NCBI GenBank assembly: GCA_028290305.1
Contig: JAQGKC010000467.1
Span: 1 to 64,000, forward strand
Reading direction: 5' to 3'
DNA from: Bradyrhizobium sp.
Lineage (GTDB): Bacteria > Pseudomonadota > Alphaproteobacteria > Rhizobiales > Xanthobacteraceae
DNA: 64,000 nucleotides
Part shown: positions 55,229 to 62,021 of the stretch, in pieces
Layout of the letters: each line of letters begins with the position of its first letter
Numbering within the stretch: the first letter of the stretch is position 1
Notes under the pieces: model-generated
What the model was told of the DNA's origin: nothing
The model's database searches: none
What the model saw: only the letters and a program-made list of their open reading frames with translations
Made by a program: the position numbers and the translations under genes

Positions 55229-55678
55229 CTAAAGGTTCAAATCAGGCCACGGTGTGTAAACATCCACCGATGCTGGCCCCAGCCATCCGGCAAACGCCAC
55301 AAGATGCTCCGGAGAGTCTTCACCCGATCGGGTGAAAGGAGCGATTTTGCAGGGATAGAGCAGGGGTAGGGTTGTGCCGGGCGTCTCCCGGGTGACCTCA
55401 GGCCATACCGGCCTTAACTCGTTCCCACTGGGGCCGTCCTTTAATTTAATGCGGACCACCGAATTAAATCTCTGAAACATGCAACGCCGCCTGAGCGGAG
55501 TATAATCGCCAGGCGGCGTCGATTTAGATACCGAGCCCTCAAAATTCCTCGGCCGAACCGACAATGCCAAAGGACGCCCCTGGAGGTCATCACCCAAACG
55601 GGTGAAAGGAACAGGTTTTGGCGCGGCCTCGGACACTCCCGATTTGAAATTAGGGCGGCCGATGAAACTTGGCGGCAT
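55229..55678 (-). CDS. Uncertain hypothetical protein, 149 residues
   Basis: MPPSFIGRPNFKSGVSEAAP starts after a GGGTGAG. It contains two similar segments, KPVPFTRLGDDLQG and KIAPFTRSGEDSPEH, encoded around short CACCC...GGGTG palindromes (near 55320 and 55590). Coding is plausible but composition is unremarkable; the palindromes may instead be non-coding repeats. Confidence 0.4.
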   Translation of the reverse strand: MPPSFIGRPNFKSGVSEAAPKPVPFTRLGDDLQGRPLALSVRPRNFEGSVSKSTPPGDYTPLRRRCMFQRFNSVVRIKLKDGPSGNELRPVWPEVTRETPGTTLPLLYPCKIAPFTRSGEDSPEHLVAFAGWLGPASVDVYTPWPDLNL

Positions 55679-55722
55679 CTCACCCGTATTCTGATGGGTC
55701 AAATTATGGGTGTGCTTCGATC

Positions 55723-55890
55723 GTGTTGGATGTGGTGATTTTCGAGCGTGGCTCGACCAAGTGGGAATGGCGGGTCTGTGACCGTCGCGGGACCACGATA
55801 ATGAACGGGTTTGAAAGCACTCGCCGTGCTGCCAAGTATCGAGGCGACCGGGCACTGTTCGCCCTGTTGGCGTCTGGATGGAAGCAGTGA
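55723..55890 (+). CDS. Small hypothetical protein, 55 residues
   Basis: VLDVVIFERGSTKWEWRVCD, then RRGTTIMNGFESTRRAAKYR and ALFALLASGWKQ, from a GTG start at 55723. The pattern VIFERG-x-x-WEW-x-VCD...R-AAKY-x...ALF-LLASGW recurs, as far as I recall, in many Bradyrhizobium proteins of this size. No known function. Confidence 0.6.
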   Translation: MLDVVIFERGSTKWEWRVCDRRGTTIMNGFESTRRAAKYRGDRALFALLASGWKQ

Positions 55891-55914
55891 TGGTGAAACT
55901 GCCGACTGGGCGGC

Positions 55915-56043
55915 CTAGCTGAATGACCGGGCGATATCGGAAAGCATGCTCATCGTCGCCCGCGTGTAACGGGCGCTGTTAAAATGCTCATCCGCAAAAT
56001 TGAGTATGAGGAGAGCAAAAACGATGGCCATTGCGACTCTCAT
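55915..56043 (-). CDS. Tiny membrane-anchored protein, 42 residues
   Basis: MRVAMAIVFALLILNFADEH followed by FNSARYTRATMSMLSDIARS. One hydrophobic segment (residues 4-17), then a helical polar tail. A TATAAT sequence lies just upstream of the ATG with little room for a ribosome site. Short proteins with LILNFADEHFN are, I believe, common in this genus. Confidence 0.55.
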   Translation of the reverse strand: MRVAMAIVFALLILNFADEHFNSARYTRATMSMLSDIARSFS

Positions 56044-56274
56044 GACAGTATTATTATAGCTATAGTTTAATCGTTTATTAAATCGCGGGATCTCCCGCGG
56101 CAAAACACGGGCCTTTTTCGATTCAGGAAAAAATTCAAAGGCGCCGATCCAAAAATCAAAAAGGGGAATTCGATTTAATTCGGCATGGAAAGGCGGGCGG
56201 CGCCGAGGCTGAGCCAAAACTTCCCCCAAAAATGGGTGCCAAAAACTGCCAGTTTGGCGAGTTCAAATGAAAGC

Positions 56275-56294
56275 GGCCGCCAATCGAGGCGGCC
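56275..56294. terminator. Hairpin repeat GGCCGCC-N6-GGCGGCC, copy A
   Basis: Arms GGCCGCC/GGCGGCC with loop AATCGA. On the minus strand it directly follows the stop codon of the receiver protein (56295-56297), as expected for a terminator. It is the first of eight similar hairpins up to 62048. Confidence 0.6.
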
Positions 56295-56780
56295 TCACGT
56301 TGGCGGCGTACCCGTATTGAGAAGCTGGGAAACCGCCGTGACAAGTTGCGCAGGAGCGAACGGTTTGCCCAGCATGACGCTGTTGGGGACGCCTTTCGAC
56401 GACCAATCTCCGGCGCTGTCGCCGCTCATGTAGATAACCGGGAATGCCGGATCGATCTCTCTGGCGTGGCGGGCGATCTCCCAACCGTCCATCTTGTCGC
56501 GGCCAAGATTTACGTCCGTTACGAGCGCTCGGTATTTGCCATCGGCGGCGGCGAGCAATTCCACGGCGTTCTCGCCGGACGATGCAATGACGACCTCGAA
56601 TCCCCCATCGGCAAGGGTTTCTTCAACGACACCTTGAATGAGATGGTCATCTTCAACGACCAGGATAACCGGTAAATCTTCCAATGCCGCGACTCTCTCG
56701 TGCCAGCGTAGGACATCGCGCAGGCGATGATTTCGTTCCAGAGAAATGTCCAAAAGTGAACTTAAGGAACAGGAGACCAC
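56295..56780 (-). CDS. Single-domain response regulator
   Basis: The receiver domain has VILVVEDDHLIQGVVEETLA at its start, phospho-Asp in RALVTDVNLGRDKMDGWEIA, and the usual Thr/Ser and Lys in VIYMSGDSAG and VMLGKPFAPAQL. No output domain follows. The true start is unclear: an ATG exists at 56780, but a TTG near 56687, right before the domain, is also plausible. It may act as a phosphate sink or shuttle for the kinases in this genome. Confidence 0.82.
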   Translation of the reverse strand: MVSCSLSSLLDISLERNHRLRDVLRWHERVAALEDLPVILVVEDDHLIQGVVEETLADGGFEVVIASSGENAVELLAAADGKYRALVTDVNLGRDKMDGWEIARHAREIDPAFPVIYMSGDSAGDWSSKGVPNSVMLGKPFAPAQLVTAVSQLLNTGTPPT

Positions 56781-57065
56781 TCAGTGGAAAGGGGCCAGCA
56801 CCAGTCCTAGTAGGAACCGGCCGAACCGGCCAATCGCCGAACGGCCACGCAAACACGAAAAGCCCGGCTCGAAGGCCGGGCGATCGCAAGTATCTTTTCA
56901 AGTATCTTTTAAGGTGAGTGAATGTGGATACCTAAGGAGATATTCCCTCAGCCGTCTGTCCAATTCGTAACACTGGAACTCGCTAAATTTTTGAACGGCT
57001 GGCCTCGGCGAGCCCCACGGTGGTGTGCCATCATCTCGGATGCCAAGTGGCGAAAGCGTCCCAAT
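56781..57065. other. Intergenic region with GGCC-rich repeat
   Basis: It contains GGAAAGGGGCCAGCACCAG near 56788, also seen at 62238, and a cluster of GGCC tetranucleotides (CCGGCCGAACCGGCCAATCG). AGTATCTTTTCAAGTATCTT at 56889-56908 is a short direct repeat. No gene is supported. Confidence 0.5.
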
Positions 57066-57302
57066 TCATTTCGGGGGCCTGAGATCGCCATCAAGCCAAC
57101 CCCGGGCTTCGGATTTGAGCGGATCTGCCTGGACCTGAGATTCATGGATAAGTCGGCACTTTGTGCATTTCAGTGTCCAGTGCTCGAAGCCAGTTCTTCC
57201 TGGTGCAACATTCTGGATCATCATGCGGGCCTGGCATTGTGGACAGCGGGGCCGCACGGTGTGGCGAGGCGATAGCCGATCGGTGATTTGCGCGTCGGAC
57301 AT
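57066..57302 (-). CDS. Small zinc-ribbon protein, 78 residues
   Basis: MSDAQITDRLSPRHTVRPRC continues PQCQARMMIQNVAPGRTGFE and HWTLKCTKCRLIHESQVQAD. Two CxxC pairs (RCPQC, KCTKC) form a probable zinc ribbon. ATG 57302 is chosen at the family-like start; the frame is open 15 codons further. Cytosolic, function unknown. Confidence 0.7.
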   Translation of the reverse strand: MSDAQITDRLSPRHTVRPRCPQCQARMMIQNVAPGRTGFEHWTLKCTKCRLIHESQVQADPLKSEARGWLDGDLRPPK

Positions 57303-57867
57303 CTGATGCACTCCACGGTAAGGCGGGAGCACGACACTCTCAGTCACCGAAAGCCGGAACGGTGCGGTGATTTCGGAAGTCTAAGTCAGGTTGTGTCCGG
57401 AAGTCGACTTAATAAACATTAATTCAGCGTGCCCCTTGTTCGTACCGAAAACGAATGAGGACACCGATAGACTCAAATTGGACAATCGCGGCCAATACGA
57501 CGGTTCCGGTGCTATGTACCGGCTCCTTTGGCCCGGAAGAGGCCGCCAACCGAGGCGGGGTCCGGAGAGGATGGCTCCCCGGAGCCCCTAACACAACCGG
57601 AACAGCGCCCCTCCGGGCCGCTCGGTAAATGCTCCATCAACGATAATGACCCAATCGCATGGCACATTGATCGTTATCAGTGTCGATCTTTATCAGTGTC
57701 GCCAGTGAGGCAGCCTTACTTGCTTTCCTACTTCACGATGGCCGCCAGCCGATCAAGCTACGCCAGAGTTGTCCAGCTTTGCGCAATTCCCATCGGCGCA
57801 GTGGCGCGTCAGGCCGGCACCAAAGTCGAAGAGTTGCCGAGCGAAGAGGCCGCCAACTGAGGCGGCC
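57303..57867. other. Intergenic region with repeats, no secure gene
   Basis: A TGTCCGGAAGTCGACTTAAT element lies at 57394-57413 (compare 53475). Two hairpin copies are at 57541-57560 and 57848-57867. A direct repeat TTATCAGTGTCG occurs at 57674 and 57691. A plus-strand frame 57528-57860 ends inside the second hairpin with ...EEAAN and is of doubtful coding value. Confidence 0.5.
57848..57867. terminator. Hairpin repeat GGCCGCC-N6-GGCGGCC, copy C
   Basis: Perfect 7-base arms around AACTGA. It directly abuts the TAA of the Flp pilin gene (57868-57870) on the minus strand, so it is well placed as that gene's terminator. Confidence 0.65.
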
Positions 57868-58029
57868 TTACTTCAGCGAACTGTTGACCGAAGTGAACTT
57901 GGTATTGAGCTTGGTGCCGAGCCCGTTCACAACAGCAATAATTGCGAGGGCAATGCCAGCGGCAATCAGTCCGTATTCGATGGCGGTCGCGCCGGATTCG
58001 TCGGCAAGAAACCTGCGGATGGTTTTCAT
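57868..58029 (-). CDS. Flp/Fap-type IVb pilin, solitary
   Basis: This 53-residue protein, MKTIRRFLADESGATAIEYG, continues LIAAGIALAIIAVVNGLGTK. The basic leader, the ESGATAIEYGLIAA cleavage and glutamate/tyrosine motif, and the hydrophobic helix are diagnostic for Flp pilins of tight-adherence (Tad) pili. No prepilin peptidase or tad gene is nearby, so it depends on a Tad system elsewhere. It starts at ATG 58029; 17 in-frame codons upstream are not typical. Confidence 0.9.
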   Translation of the reverse strand: MKTIRRFLADESGATAIEYGLIAAGIALAIIAVVNGLGTKLNTKFTSVNSSLK

Positions 58030-58153
58030 CGATAAACGATGGGCCCAAGTTCTGAAGAGTCCCTGAATCAGTACCGCCAAAAGGGGGTACTTCTAAATCA
58101 AAGGGGGCCATTAACGGCAGACCGGTTTGGGAGAGAGCCCAGTACCCCGGTTC

Positions 58154-58200
58154 CGGTACTGGCCGAAATAGGCCGCTCGCAGGATCAAACCAGGCCACTC
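58154..58200. repeat. GGTACTGGCC-type intergenic repeat (copy 1)
   Basis: CGGTACTGGCCGAAATAGGC followed by CGCTCGCAG and CAGGCCACTC. A close match lies at 60270-60315 (CGGTACTGGCCGAATTAGGC, CACTCGCAG, CAGGCCACCG). Similar pieces occur at 59400, 60140-60260, 61217-61290 and 62185-62225. Confidence 0.6.
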
Positions 58201-58273
58201 TAAAACATAATTTAATGACGGCGGCGGATTGCAAACCCACATCAGAGTCGTGCCCGGCTCCCTCCCGGCACTC

Positions 58274-58462
58274 CTAAACTTCGGCCTCAGCTTCCCCCGA
58301 GCTGGGGCCGTTTCTTTTGGTCACGCCCCACGGAGGTCCATCGTAATCGGCTGCTGCCACGTTAATGGCCAGCGCAGAGCCACTTCCTCGCAAGAGCTTT
58401 GGATCTGGTCGAGCTTTTTCTTGTACCTGCTTGGCGTTGGTGAACTTTTCCGCCAGAGACAT
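58274..58462 (-). CDS. Small hypothetical protein, 62 residues
   Basis: MSLAEKFTNAKQVQEKARPD, then PKLLRGSGSALAINVAAADY and PWGVTKRNGPSSGEAEAEV. Its tail is encoded by a sequence (GGGGCCGTTTCTTTTGG on the plus strand) that recurs at 60602-60618. The N-terminal part looks coding; the tail may double as a plus-strand terminator. Confidence 0.5.
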   Translation of the reverse strand: MSLAEKFTNAKQVQEKARPDPKLLRGSGSALAINVAAADYDGPPWGVTKRNGPSSGEAEAEV

Positions 58463-58600
58463 CAACCGAAAAGCAAAGCTGGTGATCCGATGATCCAGGG
58501 CATCTCAGGTTTGTTCCGGTAGAAAGATACGCCAAAACCGCCGCTGTCTTGCACCGACCCATGCGGTTCGGATGCCGAAGCCAACGTGTTCAAATGAAGA

Positions 58601-58620
58601 GGCCGCCAACTGAGGCGGCC
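58601..58620. terminator. Hairpin repeat GGCCGCC-N6-GGCGGCC, copy D
   Basis: Perfect arms around AACTGA, 5 bases after the stop codon of the minus-strand 59-residue protein gene. It is preceded on the plus strand by CAAATGAAGA, as in other copies. Confidence 0.6.
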
Positions 58621-58625
58621 TTTCA

Positions 58626-58805
58626 TTACCTTTCGGATTGGACATCTGGCGCGCGAGGGCTGCGGTCCGTTGTCACTTCATCGACCTTGGATTTGAGTTC
58701 GGCGGCTTTCTCGATTAGTCCCGCCGCAACGTTTGGGTCGCTGGCTGCCTTCCCGAATTTGAGCAGTGTTTCTGCCTGACGCGTTAGGTATTCTTTGCCT
58801 GTCAC
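58626..58805 (-). CDS. Small helical protein, 59 residues, GTG start
   Basis: VTGKEYLTRQAETLLKFGKA, then ASDPNVAAGLIEKAAELKSK and VDEVTTDRSP. GGGAAG lies 8 bases before GTG 58805. Amphipathic helices suggest a small soluble helical bundle. Bradyrhizobium genomes carry many proteins of this EYLTRQAETLL type, to my knowledge without assigned function. Confidence 0.65.
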   Translation of the reverse strand: MTGKEYLTRQAETLLKFGKAASDPNVAAGLIEKAAELKSKVDEVTTDRSPRAPDVQSER

Positions 58806-58940
58806 GATGATGCTTCCCCGTCTGTCCCAGCGCCCGAATACGTGACGCTGAAGCCGGGAATTCGTTCCGGACAAAATGTACGAAAGAACTTGAGGATGGG
58901 GCGGGGACCCGGAGAGGGTTTGCCCGGGTTCCCGGTGAGA

Positions 58941-58960
58941 GGCCGCCAACTGAAGCGGCC
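58941..58960. terminator. Hairpin repeat, copy E (one mismatch)
   Basis: GGCCGCC-AACTGA-AGCGGCC, followed by TCACTTTT. Preceded at 58906-58937 by another GC hairpin built from GGACCCGG and CCGGGTTCC. Lies between a minus-strand gene start and the plus-strand gene at 59035. Confidence 0.5.
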
Positions 58961-59034
58961 TCACTTTTCGTTGAGGACCAGCATCGGGCTAGGGTTCCGT
59001 GTTACAGTCAATATAAGGCGTACCGGAGCCTTCC

Positions 59035-59223
59035 ATGCCGATGTGGTTGATCATTCAACTCGTTTCGATAGCCTCGATGCCGGTTGCGTATGACATGGCT
59101 CGCGACCGCGGCAGATCGACCAGGGCCTGGCTCAACATGGCCTTGATCTTTGGGCCATTGGCGCTTCCCGCGCTTCTTATTCTGGGAAAGCGCAACAGCG
59201 AAGCAGTAAGGACAGCGCCCTGA
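59035..59223 (+). CDS. Small membrane protein, 62 residues
   Basis: MPMWLIIQLVSIASMPVAYD starts with a hydrophobic segment. The charged loop MARDRGRSTRAWLN and a second helix (MALIFGPLALPALLILG) follow. GGAG precedes the ATG. A second small membrane protein follows after 25 bases, probably in the same transcript. Confidence 0.68.
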   Translation: MPMWLIIQLVSIASMPVAYDMARDRGRSTRAWLNMALIFGPLALPALLILGKRNSEAVRTAP

Positions 59224-59248
59224 ATTGGCATGAAAGGGCGGTGAGACG

Positions 59249-59395
59249 ATGGCTTCGATCTTTATCAAAATCGCTCTAGGGACTGGCCTAGCGATAGTTA
59301 GCTTTGGCGTTTTTCCGGATAGGCTGAGGGGCGGAATCATTGCCATCGCGACATGCATCGCCGCTGCTTTTATCCTTCATTTCGTGGCCCCCTAA
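59249..59395 (+). CDS. Small membrane protein, 48 residues
   Basis: MASIFIKIALGTGLAIVSFG, then VFPDRLRGGIIAIATCIAAA and FILHFVAP. Two hydrophobic helices separated by PDRLRG. Closely follows the previous small membrane protein gene. Function unknown. Confidence 0.55.
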   Translation: MASIFIKIALGTGLAIVSFGVFPDRLRGGIIAIATCIAAAFILHFVAP

Positions 59396-59529
59396 AAAAT
59401 CAAATTAGGCCACTGAGGGTGGAAATAGGCCGGTGCCAGAAAATCTATATTTTTGCAGTGCGCCCGTGACCACGGCCGAGCATTTGAAAATTCTCGCACA
59501 AATTGAAGATGAAATGCTGAAATGAAAGA

Positions 59530-59549
59530 GGCCGCCAACTGAGGCGGCC
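59530..59549. terminator. Hairpin repeat GGCCGCC-N6-GGCGGCC, copy F
   Basis: Perfect arms around AACTGA, 23 bases beyond the stop of the minus-strand cysteine-rich secreted protein gene. On the plus strand the sequence ATGAAAGAGGCCGCCAACTG runs into it. Confidence 0.6.
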
Positions 59550-59572
59550 TTACTTGTTGGCGCGGATTTTGA

Positions 59573-60058
59573 TCACTTTAACGCTAGGCTGCTGCAATAC
59601 CATGGGATTTCATTGGCTCTCCAACCGGTTATCAGTCCGGCCTCCGTGCACTCAGCGTAGGTTTTGTAGTTGCCTACGTTTCTGCACGTTGGCGACAACG
59701 CTGGCCAACCAGACCCGGAGCATCCGTGCCAAGGGGCGTCGCCGTACCTAAAGCTTGTTACGCAACCACCGACGCAACTGCCAGTGGCATTCGCAAGCTT
59801 GGCAAGCTTCGCGGATACCGACTCAGGCGCCGATGGCGTTTGAGTGGTTTGCGATGTCTGAGGGGACACGGTGCTGCGGGCAACCGCGCTGTGCTTCGGC
59901 CTGGTTACTTGCTTCGGCGCTTCGACTATGACGTTGGGAAGCGAGGTGGCGGAGCTTGTTGCGGTTTGCGACATTGCCGTGCCGTTTAGGTCGCACAGCA
60001 GTTCAATCGATAAGATAGCGACAGCTGGACTCGCAACGAAGAGTGACGAAAACCTCAT
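59573..60058 (-). CDS. Secreted six-cysteine protein, 161 residues
   Basis: It has an N-terminal signal (MRFSSLFVASPAVAILSIEL), then a Ser/Thr/Pro-rich linker (about residues 30-90: ATSSATSLPNVIVEAPKQVT). The C-terminal domain has six cysteines: TGSCVGGCVTSFRYGDAPWH, HGCSGSGW, PTCRNVGNY, AECTEAGL, WYCSSLALK. This could be a small disulfide-bonded extracellular domain on a flexible stalk. GGGAGGA precedes ATG 60058. No family recognised; export and cysteine spacing are directly visible. Confidence 0.75.
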   Translation of the reverse strand: MRFSSLFVASPAVAILSIELLCDLNGTAMSQTATSSATSLPNVIVEAPKQVTRPKHSAVARSTVSPQTSQTTQTPSAPESVSAKLAKLANATGSCVGGCVTSFRYGDAPWHGCSGSGWPALSPTCRNVGNYKTYAECTEAGLITGWRANEIPWYCSSLALK

Positions 60059-60456
60059 GGCTATGTCCTCCCAAAACTGGGACGGGCATGCCATCCCGAT
60101 GTGCACGGTAGCACATATTCAACTGGCCAAAATTCGAATTAGGACACTCGCAAAATCAACTTAGGACACTCGGGCTTAAATACGGACAGTGCCCGAAAGG
60201 GGCCACTCCAAAAACCAAAAGGGACCAGTCATTTAATCAGGGGATGGAAAGGGGCCAGCGCCGGCTTGTCGGTACTGGCCGAATTAGGCCACTCGCAGAT
60301 TCAAAACAGGCCACCGAACAGCGCAACACCAATGTCGCAAGCCGAACAGACAAGATCGGGATTAGGGTTTAGCCTGAATGCGTGGCCGGGTCGCCAGTAT
60401 GCCGCCCGTCCAGAAAGGACGGCCCCAGCAATTGCTGCGAAGGGGGAGCGGCTGCA
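60059..60456. other. Repeat-rich intergenic region
   Basis: It contains GGACACTCGCAAAATCAAC and GGACACTCGGGC units (60145-60170), GGGGCCACTCCAAAAACC (60199), GGGACCAGTC (60222) and a copy of the GGTACTGGCC repeat (60270-60315). These units recur in several intergenic gaps between 58 and 62.3 kb. No gene is supported. Confidence 0.6.
60270..60315. repeat. GGTACTGGCC-type intergenic repeat (copy 2)
   Basis: CGGTACTGGCCGAATTAGGC, then CACTCGCAGATTCAAAACAG and GCCACCG. Matches the copy at 58154-58200 with a few substitutions. Confidence 0.6.
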
Positions 60457-60582
60457 ATGACGGATCGATCCCACGAGAACCCTCAGGACCTCCGTGTTCT
60501 CGTCCGCGTTGTCTCAGCTTGCACACTAGGCCTCTGGGCATTTGCAGCGGGTTTGCTGATCGGGGTCTTTCTGTTTTCGTGA
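60457..60582 (+). CDS. Tiny membrane protein, 41 residues
   Basis: MTDRSHENPQDLRVLVRVVS is a short polar N-terminus; CTLGLWAFAAGLLIGVFLFS is a single C-terminal helix. AGGGGGAGCGG precedes the ATG. A GC-rich hairpin followed by GGCCGTTTCTTTTGG (60602 on) could terminate it. Confidence 0.55.
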   Translation: MTDRSHENPQDLRVLVRVVSACTLGLWAFAAGLLIGVFLFS

Positions 60583-60804
60583 TCCGCTCGCTCTCCGCGC
60601 TAGGGCCGTTTCTTTTGGTTAGGCCCAAGCCGGACCATCGTAGGTCCGTCGGAGGCGTTGTGATCGCCCAGAACCTTTCGCTGCGCATGGGTCAGCGCCG
60701 GTTTGTGACTCTCGGAATCTATTCGTGAGCAAATCGACACGGCGGCCACCGCCCACGCAGGCCGTAGGCAGACGGTCACGATTTCTTGGATCGGAGAACG
60801 TGGC

Positions 60805-60963
60805 GTGAGCGAATCTTCTATCGCAATTAAGGATAATCGGATCGAGTTGGCGGGGCTGCTTTATGCCCAAGAGGGCGTGCAAAAAATTATCGACCGCCTG
60901 AATGCCGTGAAAGCAGTTCTTCCCGAAAGGGCCGACCCCAAGAAGAAAGAGGCCGCCAACTGA
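60805..60963 (+). CDS. Small helical protein, 52 residues, ending within a hairpin repeat
   Basis: GTG 60805 (GGAG 8 bases upstream) encodes VSESSIAIKDNRIELAGLLY, then AQEGVQKIIDRLNAVKAVLP and KKKEAAN. The last four codons and stop (GAG GCC GCC AAC TGA) come from hairpin copy G. The next gene starts 13 bases later. Function unknown. Confidence 0.55.
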   Translation: MSESSIAIKDNRIELAGLLYAQEGVQKIIDRLNAVKAVLPERADPKKKEAAN

Positions 60964-60970
60964 GGCGGAG
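60951..60970. repeat. Hairpin repeat, copy G (coding, imperfect right arm)
   Basis: GGCCGCC-AACTGA-GGCGGAG. The left arm and loop form the end of the upstream small gene. The damaged right arm means a weaker hairpin, consistent with read-through into the gene at 60977. Confidence 0.55.
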
Positions 60971-60976
60971 CCGACC

Positions 60977-61243
60977 ATGATTATTCCCGCTGTCTTCTTT
61001 GGCGCGCTTGGAGTGGCTATCGGCTGGTACGCTTGGCGAGCTATCGTGACCGGTAAAATACTCGTTGGCATTCGAGGCAGTCGCCAGGGTTGGGACAACC
61101 GGGTCGAAACCTGGTTCGTAAGGCGCGAAGACCCGGTTTCATTTTGGATTGCTGTTTCGTTGGTGGCGTTCATCAGCATCGGCACGCTCGTAGTGGCGAT
61201 AGGTCCGCTTTTTCAAAACAGGCCACTGCTGTTTTCAAACTAG
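60977..61243 (+). CDS. Small membrane protein, 88 residues
   Basis: MIIPAVFFGALGVAIGWYAW is a first helix; the basic loop VGIRGSRQGWDNRVETWFVR follows; SFWIAVSLVAFISIGTLVVA is a second helix. It starts 13 bases after the 52-residue protein gene with GCGGAG upstream. No family recognised. Confidence 0.65.
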   Translation: MIIPAVFFGALGVAIGWYAWRAIVTGKILVGIRGSRQGWDNRVETWFVRREDPVSFWIAVSLVAFISIGTLVVAIGPLFQNRPLLFSN

Positions 61244-61401
61244 GCCACTAGGGGTCAAAACAGGCCGGTACCGGCTTGTCGGTACTGGCCCCTTATGCCC
61301 CATGGAACCCCGAAAGGGACCACTCGGGGCGAGGAAAAGGGACCAGTCCCACAACAGAGGAACTGTCCTAATGACGAACAATTACGCGATAGGGGGCTCT
61401 A

Positions 61402-61830
61402 ATGCAGGGTGACCCCGATCGTAGCCTCTGCGGGCATTGTCCGTGCCGAACGCCGTTTATGGCCGACTCGGACAAATTGCAGCGCGCGCGTGAACTGTAT
61501 TTTGAGTCGCCACTCGATGAGGGTATCAGGGAAATAGTCGTCACGCTGATCGCGCACGGCGTTGAGACGTGTGAATCGTGCGACGGGAGCGAGGGGCATG
61601 CATACCTAGAGCCCACGGTCCGCTTTGAGGGAGACTTATCAGAGGGGCTTAGAGCAGTCTCCGTGGCGCTTGGATATGGGTTTCCAGTCTCTCGCCTGCG
61701 TCGCACATGGGCAATCAGAGATGGTATGATCCACGGGCCATGGTGGGAGATGACATTCATTCCACCCCGACCCGTGGACAATGATTCAGATGCTCACCGC
61801 AATTTTGCGCAGTGCTCACATAACCGATAG
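61402..61830 (+). CDS. Hypothetical protein with N-terminal cysteine cluster, 142 residues
   Basis: MQGDPDRSLCGHCPCRTPFM carries three cysteines. The body has DEGIREIVVTLIAHGVETCE, then SCDGSEGHAYLEPTVRFEGD and a conserved-looking end MIHGPWWEMTFIPPRP. Similar proteins occur, I believe, on rhizobial prophages and islands. Function unknown. An ATG inside (MADSDKLQRARELYF) could be an alternative start. Confidence 0.68.
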   Translation: MQGDPDRSLCGHCPCRTPFMADSDKLQRARELYFESPLDEGIREIVVTLIAHGVETCESCDGSEGHAYLEPTVRFEGDLSEGLRAVSVALGYGFPVSRLRRTWAIRDGMIHGPWWEMTFIPPRPVDNDSDAHRNFAQCSHNR

Positions 61831-61853
61831 CCGCCAGTTCCGGACTTTCGTTC

Positions 61854-62021
61854 ATGCTTAGGAATGTCTCGACCGGGAGCACATGTACCATTATGATGTT
61901 GAGTAATGATTGGTACGACTTCAAAGCCAAGCTTGATCGGTTGCACCCGCCATATGGCAAGCCAACACAACTCGCGATGGATTTTGCCGAGGATGAGCCA
62001 GATTCAGGCAAAGGGCTGTAA
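61854..62021 (+). CDS. Small hypothetical protein, up to 55 residues
   Basis: The likely core is MLSNDWYDFKAKLDRLHPPY followed by GKPTQLAMDFAEDEPDSGKG. It is acidic, without signal. An upstream ATG at 61854 adds 14 residues. Its stop overlaps an ATG that leads into hairpin copy H. Confidence 0.45.
   Translation: MLRNVSTGSTCTIMMLSNDWYDFKAKLDRLHPPYGKPTQLAMDFAEDEPDSGKGL

Noticed and set aside
60619..61185. 188-residue minus-strand frame opposite the small membrane protein gene
   Set aside because: The plus strand has well-formed small genes with ribosome sites; the minus frame lacks family features.
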